From Mytilisepta virgata (Eukaryota > Mollusca > Bivalvia > Mytilida > Mytilidae): a DNA stretch of 64,000 bases. Below the pieces are notes generated by a model. The model was not told the DNA's origin, ran no database searches, and saw only the letters and a program-made list of their open reading frames with translations. How positions within the stretch are numbered: the first letter of the stretch is position 1; each line of letters starts with the position of its first letter. A program made the position numbers and the translations under genes. This document shows positions 35,065 to 43,559 of the stretch, in pieces. The stretch lies in the NCBI GenBank assembly GCA_028015205.1, contig CM051514.1, positions 5,642,001-5,706,000 of the forward strand, given 5' to 3'.

Positions 35065-36683
35065 TGGCACGCCGTTTTAATATTTATTCAAATTCCGAGA
35101 TATCTTATTTATTTAACAAGATATCTTATTAAGTATTAAGATATCTTTAATTTTTATAAGATATCTTATTTAATTTGAAAGTAAATGAGATATCTCTATA
35201 AGTTAATAAGATATCTCTGTAAGTTAATAAGATATCTCTATTAGTTAATAAGATATCTTATAAAGTATATAAGATATCTTACTTCTTTATAAAGATATCT
35301 TTTAAACACATACTTTATTAGATATCTTATAAAGTTTATAAGATATCTTAGAAACTAACAGAGATATCTTATTAACTTATACATGGGTGGATGAATTATT
35401 GTTTAACGTCCAGTGACAACCAGGTGCATATCAGGACGAAAACATGTTGATATGATAATGAATATGATCCCTGGTTTGTACTAGACCGACGAACTAAGTC
35501 GGATTTTTAATGTGCTAGCTCACGAGGTAACTGTCCGCAGGAAGACATATCACTTCACTCGGACACATTATACTGACTCCGAGCCGACCAGTCTTTGCTC
35601 TTACTCCTAGATGCCGCGTGCTTGGCGGAGAAGCAGCAAATACTAATCAGCAAATACTAATTTTAATGTCTTTGGTTTGACCCGGCCGGCCGGGGATCGA
35701 ACCCGCGACCTTTCGCACTCGGGGCGAGCACGCTACCACTAGACCACCGAGGCGGTCCTATTAACCTATAGAGATATCTTATATATTTAATAAGATGTCT
35801 TTATAACCAGTTAAATAAGATATCTCTATAAGTTAATAAGATATCTCTATAAGTTTATAAGATATCTCTATTAGTTAATAAGATATCTCATTTAGTTTAT
35901 AAGATATCTTATTAAGTAAATAAGATATCTCTATTATTAACTATATAAAAGATATCTCTATAAGTTAATAAGATATTTCTATAAGTTAATAAGATATCTT
36001 ACTTCTTTATAAAGATATCTTTTAAACACATACTTTAATAGATATCTTATAAACTAATAGAGATATCTTATTAACTTATAGAGATATCTTATAAAGTTTA
36101 TAAGATATCTTATAAACTAATAGAGATATCTTATTAACTTATAGAGATATCTTATAAAGTTTAAAAGATATCTTATAAACTAATAGAGATATCTTATTAA
36201 CTTATAGAGATATCTTATATATTTAATAAGATATCTTCATAACCACTTAAATAAGATAAATAAGATATCTCTATAAGTTAATAAGATATCTCTATAATTT
36301 AATAAGATATCTCTATTATTAAGTATATAAAAGATATCTTATATAGTTAATAAATTAATAGAGATATCTTATATTTTAAATAAGATATCTTATATATTTA
36401 ATAAGATATCTTTATAAACATTTTAATAAGATATCTTATTTAATATATAAGATATCGTATATTTTAAATAAGATATCTTATATATTTAATAAGATATCTT
36501 TATAAACATTTTAATAAGATATCTTATTTAATATATAAGATATCTTATTCAATAAATCAGATATCTTATTCAATATATAAGATATCCCATTTTATTATTA
36601 AGATATCTCAATTAGTTTATAAGATATCTTGTTTAACTAAATAAGATATCTCGAAATTGAATAAATATAACAACGGCGTGCCA
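35065..36683. mobile_element. TA-flanked element filled with GATATC palindromes
   Basis: The left end TGGCACGCCGTTTTAATATT continues TATTCAAATTCCGAGATATC. The right end reads back TGGCACGCCGTTGTTATATT and TATTCAATTTCGAGATATC, so inverted repeats span over 40 bp. TA flanks both sides (35063-35064, 36684-36685), as in Tc1/mariner-type insertions. The interior, apart from a nested SINE (35382-35758), is a dense run of AAGATATCTT/AGATATCTCT palindromes spaced about 20 bp apart by AT-rich linkers. No coding frame. Confidence 0.85.
35382..35758 (-). mobile_element. tRNA-derived SINE, family B, complete copy
   Basis: On the minus strand it starts GGACCGCCTCGGTGGTCTAG. It has an A box TGGTCTAGTGG and a B box GGTTCGATCCC about 40 bp apart, as in a true tRNA head, then a ~290-bp body ending AACAATAATTCATCCACCC. 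The 12-bp target duplication is TATTAACTTATA (35370-35381) and TATTAACCTATA (35759-35770), with one mismatch. It was inserted inside the GATATC element, so it is younger. A decayed copy lies at 12235-12560. Confidence 0.9.
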
Positions 36684-36900
36684 TAGGTAATTCCCACGTA
36701 GAAATTTAATCACCAGGAAGTGGTTAAAGATATTATGTATTTTTATCCCACCGATTAAACACGTCAGGAATAGGAGAAATGATGCTCTATAACATAATAA
36801 TCCTAAACTTTAAGGATTAACTATATCTCCTCATCCCAGTGAACTTAAAATTAAAGGCATATATGTTTTGCATTATATTTGTCACAATATTATAAATATG
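36684..36900. other. No gene seen
   Basis: Short AT-rich spacer; nothing recognised. Confidence 0.4.
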
Positions 36901-37299
36901 TTAAGGATGCTCGCTGGTCATGTTTTGGTCTTTTTGTCAGATTTTCGGAATCCTCGGGTTTTATCCATTTCTTAAACATGAAATTTTTTGCCAATGAACC
37001 CCCACTTTTTCTTTTATAATTCAATCATATATACCTTAAAATGGTATTTGACAAAATTTTATAAAATCCTTTTTAATTTTTTTCATTCATCTTTGAGAGA
37101 CTGACGTTGTCAATGCAAAGACAATGAAAAATCCAGAGAAAACCCATTTCCTGCAAATTTTCAAGGTCTTTTAGCTCTAAAATGAGCACATGAACATATT
37201 TTTTTCTTGCTTATTTGTTTACTATTCATATGTTCTCTCAAACTAAAACACCTATTTCAAATCCTATTTATTTCCTATTAGACCAGCGATCATCCTTAA
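36901..37299. mobile_element. MITE family T, with TTAA ends
   Basis: The left end TTAAGGATGCTCGCTGGTC and the right end, read back TTAAGGATGATCGCTGGTC, are near-perfect inverted repeats. If TTAA is the target duplication it would suggest a piggyBac-like origin, but TTAA may also be part of the repeat. The 399-bp interior aligns with 25300-25720. Confidence 0.8.
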
Positions 37300-37919
37300 T
37301 CTTCTTTCTATAGACACGACTTCTTGAACAAATCATACGTCTCAAGTCTGCATTATAATTAGACTGGGAGTTATGTCTATACTTAAGCCTACATAACTCA
37401 TAGTATTATATCTTGTAAATAAATTTAATGTCAACTTTAAAGATGTCTAAATTTATCCATTAAGTATAATTCTAAGCATATCAGCTTAAGTGACAATCTT
37501 CGAAAATATATTTCCTAAAAAGCTTAAGGATTATATATTAAACAGTTTCTGAATCTTTGAAAACATACTCAAATAAGGTTGTCGTGGTTATATGTAAAGA
37601 TTATTTTGAAGTTCTAAAAATTGATTTCTGATATTTTGATCATTTATGACGCAATAGTGTCAGGAATAAAAGTCAAGACCAAAATTTCGACGAAAAAATA
37701 GGTAGATTTGATCCTATCCAACCCATAAAAATCTAATGGTTGCTCTGAATGACAAAATTTTTACAGAAACTCGTACAACATACTTGTAACTTGTAGCCCT
37801 TTCATAGCATGTTAAAGAAACTGCAATGCATGATGTTTACATAAAGGAGTAGGGCCACTTCCCCACTTTCCCCTGTGTTTTGTTTCACTCATAACCATTA
37901 ATCTTAGAACCTATTTTTT
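37300..37919. repeat. Partial G-tract MITE; otherwise unassigned
   Basis: Bases 37648-37746 (GACGCAATAGTGTCAGGAAT ... GATCCTATCCAACCCATAAA ... ATGGTTGCTC) match the right half of MITE family G at 38775-38865. The remainder is AT-rich without features. Confidence 0.6.
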
Positions 37920-38215
37920 TTTATCGTAAATGATTGTATGCAAGGTATTTTTTATGTTGGAAAACAAAAATATTATGCTTGATCATTATTATAAAGTTCA
38001 AGTTTTCTACCGGCAAAGGTTGTCTATATGGGTGATTGCGGTAAATTTGCATCATTTTTTTTTTTTTTTTGGTATATTGCCTAGTAGAATTGTTTTGGTT
38101 CTGAATGGCCTTAATTCAGAACCAAAACAATTCTACTGTCGCACAAAAGGAAATTCATAATCTCACTTACAGTCAAAAATTCGTTTTGGTTTTGAGTGTC
38201 CTTCAAGTTGGAAAA
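37920..38215. repeat. Dispersed repeat, pair with 22720-22930
   Basis: It shares TTTTCTACC, a GGTATATTG-type block and AGAACCAAAAC-type blocks with 22720-22930. It includes a T run at 38056-38070 and the perfect hairpin at 38083-38137. Confidence 0.55.
38083..38137. other. Perfect 24-bp stem hairpin
   Basis: The left arm starts AGTAGAATTGTTTTGGTTCT and the right arm ends AGAACCAAAACAATTCTACT. The 24-bp stem is perfect, with a 7-base loop GGCCTTA. Confidence 0.92.
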
Positions 38216-38559
38216 TGACTCCTATCTCCTTTGGTAAAAATTACGAGATCGTTTGCATTCCCCATGGAAGAGCTTTATCATCAGAATTTATTAATCGTTC
38301 AGAAAGAACAAACATTTATACCAATAGTACGCGTAGTTTCCTGGAGTCATAAATTTACGATCCTTTTGACTATTGGTCCATGTTTCTTGCAGTAATAATG
38401 AAATAAATGAAATTCTTATGTTTTACGACTTTTTAAAAAAAAATTGTGAAAAAAATATCTAGGTATTTCAGCAATAAACTGAATTAAAAAAAAATGTTAT
38501 CATAGATCAATCAAAAGTCCTGTTGCAAAATCACACAAGTAAAATTTCACATTTCTGTT

Positions 38560-39150
38560 ACAAAGCTGTACATATTGATTCATCCTTATTCCCTGGGGTT
38601 ACGTGTACAATAGGTATTTCATAGTATACATACTTGTTCCCTGCGGGAACTTACTACTTCTAGGTAAGGGAGCAACCGTTTGATTTTTAAGGGGGGGGGG
38701 GGGGGGCTAGGATCAAATGGAAATAAATAGGCAGGACAAGGATTTTGGCAAAATAAAAAGACAGGATCATTTATGCCGCAATAGCGTCCGAAAAAAAAAT
38801 TCAGGACCAAAATTTGGACGAAAACATTTGATCCTATCCCACCCATAAAAATCAAATGGTTGCTCCCTAATGCTGTACTGTTATAATGTTATACATATAT
38901 ATTCTCTCATGGAACGCGTACTATTGCTTTATAATAATGTACACACGTATACTCTGAGGGAATGTGTACAATTCCTATATTTATAATGCTGCACGTACTG
39001 ATTACCTGAGGTAACTAGTACTGTACTGTTATAATTGTAAACATTCTCATTCCTGAGGAAACACATGCTATACATGTAGCTATATCTATGGCATACATAC
39101 TTATTCCGTGAGGGTAACTCAATGATATTTAGATACGGGACGTGCGGCAA
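38560..39150. repeat. Degenerate outer copies of the 61/62-bp satellite
   Basis: Blocks such as CATACTTGTTCCCTGCGGGAAC, TATACTCTGAGGGAATGTGT and ACTGATTACCTGAGGTAACT are old relatives of the satellite unit at 39497-39969. They are interrupted by MITE family G at 38668-38867. Bases 39150-39490 are unassigned. Confidence 0.65.
38668..38867. mobile_element. G-tract MITE, family G, best copy
   Basis: The left end GGGAGCAACCGTTTGATTTT and right end AAAATCAAATGGTTGCTCCC are inverted repeats. They are followed inward by a long G tract and by CTAGGATCAAAT, with its counterpart on the other side. TAA flanks both sides (38665-38667 and 38868-38870). A 3-bp TAA duplication and GGG-starting ends fit PIF/Harbinger-type MITEs, from general knowledge. 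Exactly 200 bp, non-coding. Confidence 0.85.
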
Positions 39151-39496
39151 AGTCGGGTCAACATTTTACAAAACCGGCAGAGATTTCGGGTCGGGATTCG
39201 AATACCAGTCAGGATTTAAAAAAATTCTTCAGATTTTATAAGCACTGAGTAGAATTCAGGTTGACGTTTCACAGTGAAAGGTAGATCAAAAGAAAAGATT
39301 TTTAGGTTGTCTGATAACAAATGTTTCAATATATAAATGTTAAATGTAAAAATATGTCTCATCCTGATAACTGTCTTTTATTACTTTTGGATAATTTTGG
39401 GTATGTAATTTTAGCTTTCCTGGATATTTTCGGGTCACAAATTCGATATAACGAGGATAATTTCGGGTAGGGGTTTCAAGTTCACTGACACACACC

Positions 39497-39969
39497 ACTG
39501 AGGAAACTTGTACAAAAGCTATATCTATGTGCTGTTATTATGGTTTACATACTTATTCCCTGAGGAAACTTGTACAAAAGCTATATCTACGTGCTGTTAG
39601 TATTGTTTACATACTTATTCCATGAGGAAACTTGTACAAAAGCTTTATCTATGTGCTGTTATTATGCTCTACATACTTATTCCCCGAGGAAGCTTGTACA
39701 AAAGCTATATCTATGTGCTGTTATTATGGTTTACATACTTATTCCACGAGGAAACCTGTACAAAAGCTATATCTATGTTCTGTTATTATGGTTTACATAC
39801 TTATTCCACGAAACTTGTACAAAAGCTATATCTATGTGCTGTTATTATGGTTTACATACTTATTCCACGAGGAAACTTGTACAAAAGCTATATCTATGTG
39901 CTGTTATTATGGTTTACATACTTATTCCACGAGGAAACATGTACAAAAGCTATATCTATGTGCTGTTGG
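39497..39969. repeat. 61/62-bp satellite, left part
   Basis: About 7.5 units of TACTTATTCC(C/A)(C/T)GAGGAAAC followed by TTGTACAAAAGCTATATCTA and TGTGCTGTTATTATGGTTTACA. The array continues at 46108 after the inserted retrotransposon. Periodic frames here are not genes. Confidence 0.93.
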
Positions 39970-40604
39970 TGTTACGGCCGAAATCACCTTTTAAATTGTA
40001 GCCAACAAAAGACACAAATCAATAATAAAATTTAACAAGATTTATTATATACAAGTTTACAAAAAATATTACAAAAAAACTAAAATGTCAACTTAACTGT
40101 TCAAAATCCTTCGTCTTTTCCTAATCCGGAATTCTTCTCGTTCCTGTTGCGGGAATCCAAACGGAATATTATATCCAATCAGTCACAATCTAGTATGATG
40201 TAACGAAAATGAAAGTATGTCAAGTACGATGTGTGAAACGTAAATAAATCCAACAGCTGAGAACACAAGAATGTCTAGTCCAATAAGTTCTGATCTGCAA
40301 GTTTAACTTTCGTGTCCATATATATACTGTAGAACGGAAACTTCTGGAATACGGTAGAAGTTCGAATCACACCATAATTATTACGTAAGTCAAATAGAAA
40401 GTTCTAGTCATTCCATCAGTATCCATTATTGTTCCAGTGATTTCTAAACTGCGCAGTTATAACATTATTTGGTAAACAACTATAAATATTATGTAAACAT
40501 ATTATACATGTTATAAGGCTACGCAAAACAAATCAGGCCAAGATAAATAATATAATAATTACAATACCATATCAAAATAAATATAATAATACAATATCAT
40601 AACA
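39970..40604 (-). repeat. 3' LTR
   Basis: 635 bp, with termini TGTTACGG and CATAACA on the plus strand. In element orientation it follows the polypurine tract directly. Confidence 0.95.
40041..40046 (-). promoter_or_regulatory. Candidate polyadenylation signal in LTR
   Basis: AATAAA on the minus strand, about 70 bases before the downstream end of the 3' LTR. Position is plausible; function is inferred. Confidence 0.45.
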
Positions 40605-40620
40605 CCTCCCCCCTTAAAAG
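40605..40620 (-). other. Polypurine tract
   Basis: The minus strand reads CTTTTAAGGGGGGAGG immediately before the 3' LTR start TGTTATGATATTG. This is the expected site for plus-strand priming. Confidence 0.92.
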
Positions 40621-40686
40621 AAGTTTGAGTGTAACGAGAACTTCATGAACAATATATACAAAAATATATAGTATGTATACAGTGTT

Positions 40687-43527
40687 TTAATAAGATCTAG
40701 ATAAAGCATCTGCTATTACATTATCTTTACCTTTAATATGTTTTACAATAATATCATATTCCTGTAACAATAAACTCCACCTAGTCAACCTTTGGTTTTT
40801 GTTTCTCATTTTATGTATGAAGGTGAGAGGATTATGATCAGTATAAACCAGAATAGGATGCATAGTGGGATTTAAATATACATCAAAATGTTGAAGTGCA
40901 GACAACAGTGCAAAACATTCTTTTTCAATAGTGGAATAATTTTTCTGATGTTTATCTAATTTCTTGGAAAAATATGATATAGGTTTCTCAACATTATCAT
41001 CTGTTTCTTGATATAAAACTGCTCCAACTCCTACATCACTTGCATCAACGGCAAGTTTGAATTGCTTTTTAAAGTCTGGAGTGATAAGAACGGAACTGTT
41101 AATTAAAAGTGATTTGCTTTTTTCAAAAGAGTTTTGACAATTATCACTCCAGATGAATTTAAAATCTTTTCGTAAAAGATGAGTCAATGGTTGAACAACA
41201 GTAGCAAAATTTGAACAAAATTTTCTGTAAATCCAATCATGCCTAAATATCTCATAAGTTGTTTTTTTATTTGTAGGAGGAGGAAAATTGGTAATTGCAT
41301 CCACTTTAGCCATAATAGGTTTCACTTGACCTTGGCCAACTGTGTGCCCTAAATAATCAACAGTGGCCTTACAAAATTCACTTTTAGCAAGATTAACAGT
41401 CAAATTTGATTGTGACAATCTATCAAAAGTATCATATAAATGTGTTAAATGCTCTTCCCAGCTATCACTACATACAATAAGATCATCAATATAAGCATAA
41501 CAACAGTCTAAATCTTTTATAACATTATTGATCATTCTTTGAAATGTAGCTGGAGCATTTTTCATACCAAACGGCATGACAGTATATTGAAATAAGCCGT
41601 CTGGTGTGACAAAAGCTGATATTTCACGAGCTCTCGGTGTCAGGGGGACCTGCCAGTAACCTTTTAATAAATCAAATTTGCTTACGAATTTTGATTGTCC
41701 AATGTTATCAATGCAATCGTCTATCCTTGGAATCGGATAGGAGTCAGATTTTGAAACTGAGTTTAATTTTCTGAAATCAGTAACGAAACGAAAGGTTTTA
41801 TCTGGTTTGGGTACAAGAAGACAAGGAGAGCTCCATTCACTGTTACTCGGCTCAATGATATCATTGTCAAGCATATATCTAATTTCTTGTCTCATAACAT
41901 CAAGTTTAAGTGGATTGAGCCGGTAAGGATGTTGTTTAATTGGAGAAGCATCGCTTACATCAACATCATGACAAACAGCGGAGGTTTTATTTGGCACATC
42001 TGGAAAAAGATTTTTAAAAGAAAATACCAAAGTTTTCAATTTTTCTCTGCGATCGAAAGTCAGATGTGCAAGTTTTGAGTCTAAATCTGATAAAATTTCA
42101 GAATTTTTCAATCTAACAGTTTGTTCCATAGTCTTGGAATCAAAAGATGGTTCAGTTATATCTGGTTTGTCATGATCGTTCTCCAATTTAACCATGGCTA
42201 AAGTGGCAACTGGTTTACTCTCACCTTCATTAGTACGCTCAAAATATGGTTTTAACATATTAATGTGACACACTCTATTTTGTTTACGCCGACCTGGAGT
42301 TCTTACAATATAATTCAAATCATTGATTTTACTGTCGATTGTATAAGGACCACAGTATTTAGCCTGTAAAGGATGCCCAGGGACTGGCAAAAATACAAGT
42401 ACCTTATCACCAGGCTCAAAAACTCTGTCCCTGGCATCTTTATCATACCATATTTTCATCTTATTCTGTACAGTTTTTAAGTTTTTCTGAGCAATTTGAC
42501 AAGCAGTATACAATTTTTCTTTAAATCTAGATACATAGTCTAGAAGATTCAAGTCAGTGTGTTCAGTAAGCCATTTTTCCTTAATCAATTTCAAAGGTCC
42601 CCTTACAGTATGACCAAACACTAACTCAAAGGGGCTAAAACCAAGGGATTCTTGAACAGCCTCTCGGACCGCAAAAAGTAGAAAGTGAACACCATCATCC
42701 CAGTCCCTGTCAAATTGAAGACAAAAAGTTCTAATCATGTTCTTCAATGTTTGATGAAAACGTTCTAAGGCACCTTGAGATTCTGGATGATAAGCACTTG
42801 ATCTATACTGAGCAATCCCTAACTGATAAACGACCTGCTGAAATAAACCTGACATAAAATTTGAACCCTGGTCGGACTGTATAGACTTAGGAAGCCCTAC
42901 TAATGTGAAAAATTTGATAAGAGCTTTGACAATAGTGGGTGTCTTGATATTCCTTAAGGGAATAGCCTCAGGAAAGCGAGTGGATGTACACATGATCGTC
43001 AGTAAATAAGCATTTCCAGTCTTGGTCTTTGGTAAAGGTCCAACGCAATCAATAAGTACTCGGCTGAAAGGTTCTTCAAAGGCTGGAATTGGCAGAAGTG
43101 GTGCTGGTGGTATTTTCTGGTTAGGCTTGCCAACAACCTGGCATATATGGCATGATTTGCAGTATTCCGCGACATCATTTCTAAGTCTGGGCCAGTAGAA
43201 ATGTTGCAAGATCTTAAGGCAAGTCTTCCTTATACCTATATGTCCAGCCAAGGGGGTGTCATGGGCAAGACCAATAATTTCTTGCCTATAGACTTTAGGC
43301 ACCACCACTTGGTATACCACTCTCCATTCCTCCTCTGGGATAGCATCAGGGGGCCTCCACTTCCTCATTAAAATGCCGTCTTGATGGTAGTAACATTCGG
43401 CCACTTTGTCTGCTTCTTCTTGGGGTAGAGCCCTCTTGCAGAGCTGAAGAACCTCAGGGTCTTTATTTTGTTCTTCCCTAAATGTTCTTTTGTCTAATGA
43501 ATGGCTGTTCACGTCTGGCCATGGCAT
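40687..43527 (-). CDS. pol: Pol: integrase - reverse transcriptase - RNase H
   Basis: 946 residues from the first Met. An HHCC zinc-binding module is at about 89-129 (HDTPLAGHIG, CHIC). The integrase core has D160, D219 and E255 (DD35E). A GPY-type motif (YCGPYTI) is near 391-397. RT follows, with FDLLKGYW (D619), MPFGMKNAPATFQR and YIDD (679-682). RNase H has D828, E870, D897 and D940. The protein copies element RNA into DNA and inserts it. Order is integrase before RT. The frame is -1 relative to gag and is open upstream to a TAG at 43574-43576, past the first Met, so translation probably enters by frameshift. Residues about 755-766 (TTYEIFRHDWIY) do not fit the family. The DNA shows one extra base in an A run (about 41262-41268) and one missing base near 41226, which cancel out. 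This stretch probably impairs the protein. Confidence 0.96.
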   Translation of the reverse strand: MPWPDVNSHSLDKRTFREEQNKDPEVLQLCKRALPQEEADKVAECYYHQDGILMRKWRPPDAIPEEEWRVVYQVVVPKVYRQEIIGLAHDTPLAGHIGIRKTCLKILQHFYWPRLRNDVAEYCKSCHICQVVGKPNQKIPPAPLLPIPAFEEPFSRVLIDCVGPLPKTKTGNAYLLTIMCTSTRFPEAIPLRNIKTPTIVKALIKFFTLVGLPKSIQSDQGSNFMSGLFQQVVYQLGIAQYRSSAYHPESQGALERFHQTLKNMIRTFCLQFDRDWDDGVHFLLFAVREAVQESLGFSPFELVFGHTVRGPLKLIKEKWLTEHTDLNLLDYVSRFKEKLYTACQIAQKNLKTVQNKMKIWYDKDARDRVFEPGDKVLVFLPVPGHPLQAKYCGPYTIDSKINDLNYIVRTPGRRKQNRVCHINMLKPYFERTNEGESKPVATLAMVKLENDHDKPDITEPSFDSKTMEQTVRLKNSEILSDLDSKLAHLTFDRREKLKTLVFSFKNLFPDVPNKTSAVCHDVDVSDASPIKQHPYRLNPLKLDVMRQEIRYMLDNDIIEPSNSEWSSPCLLVPKPDKTFRFVTDFRKLNSVSKSDSYPIPRIDDCIDNIGQSKFVSKFDLLKGYWQVPLTPRAREISAFVTPDGLFQYTVMPFGMKNAPATFQRMINNVIKDLDCCYAYIDDLIVCSDSWEEHLTHLYDTFDRLSQSNLTVNLAKSEFCKATVDYLGHTVGQGQVKPIMAKVDAITNFPPPTNKKTTYEIFRHDWIYRKFCSNFATVVQPLTHLLRKDFKFIWSDNCQNSFEKSKSLLINSSVLITPDFKKQFKLAVDASDVGVGAVLYQETDDNVEKPISYFSKKLDKHQKNYSTIEKECFALLSALQHFDVYLNPTMHPILVYTDHNPLTFIHKMRNKNQRLTRWSLLLQEYDIIVKHIKGKDNVIADALSRSY

Positions 43528-43559
43528 AATTACACTTTTGTTAGTACCAGGTGGTCTTA

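Noticed and set aside
35685..35758. Functional tRNA gene on the minus strand
   Set aside because: The head looks tRNA-like but is continuous with a SINE body flanked by a 12-bp target duplication.
40687..43527. Ty1/Copia element, judged from integrase-before-RT order
   Set aside because: GPY motif, HHCC spacing, YIDD context, RNase H and zinc-knuckle/DTGA gag are Ty3/Gypsy-like; the order fits the Gmr1 group instead.
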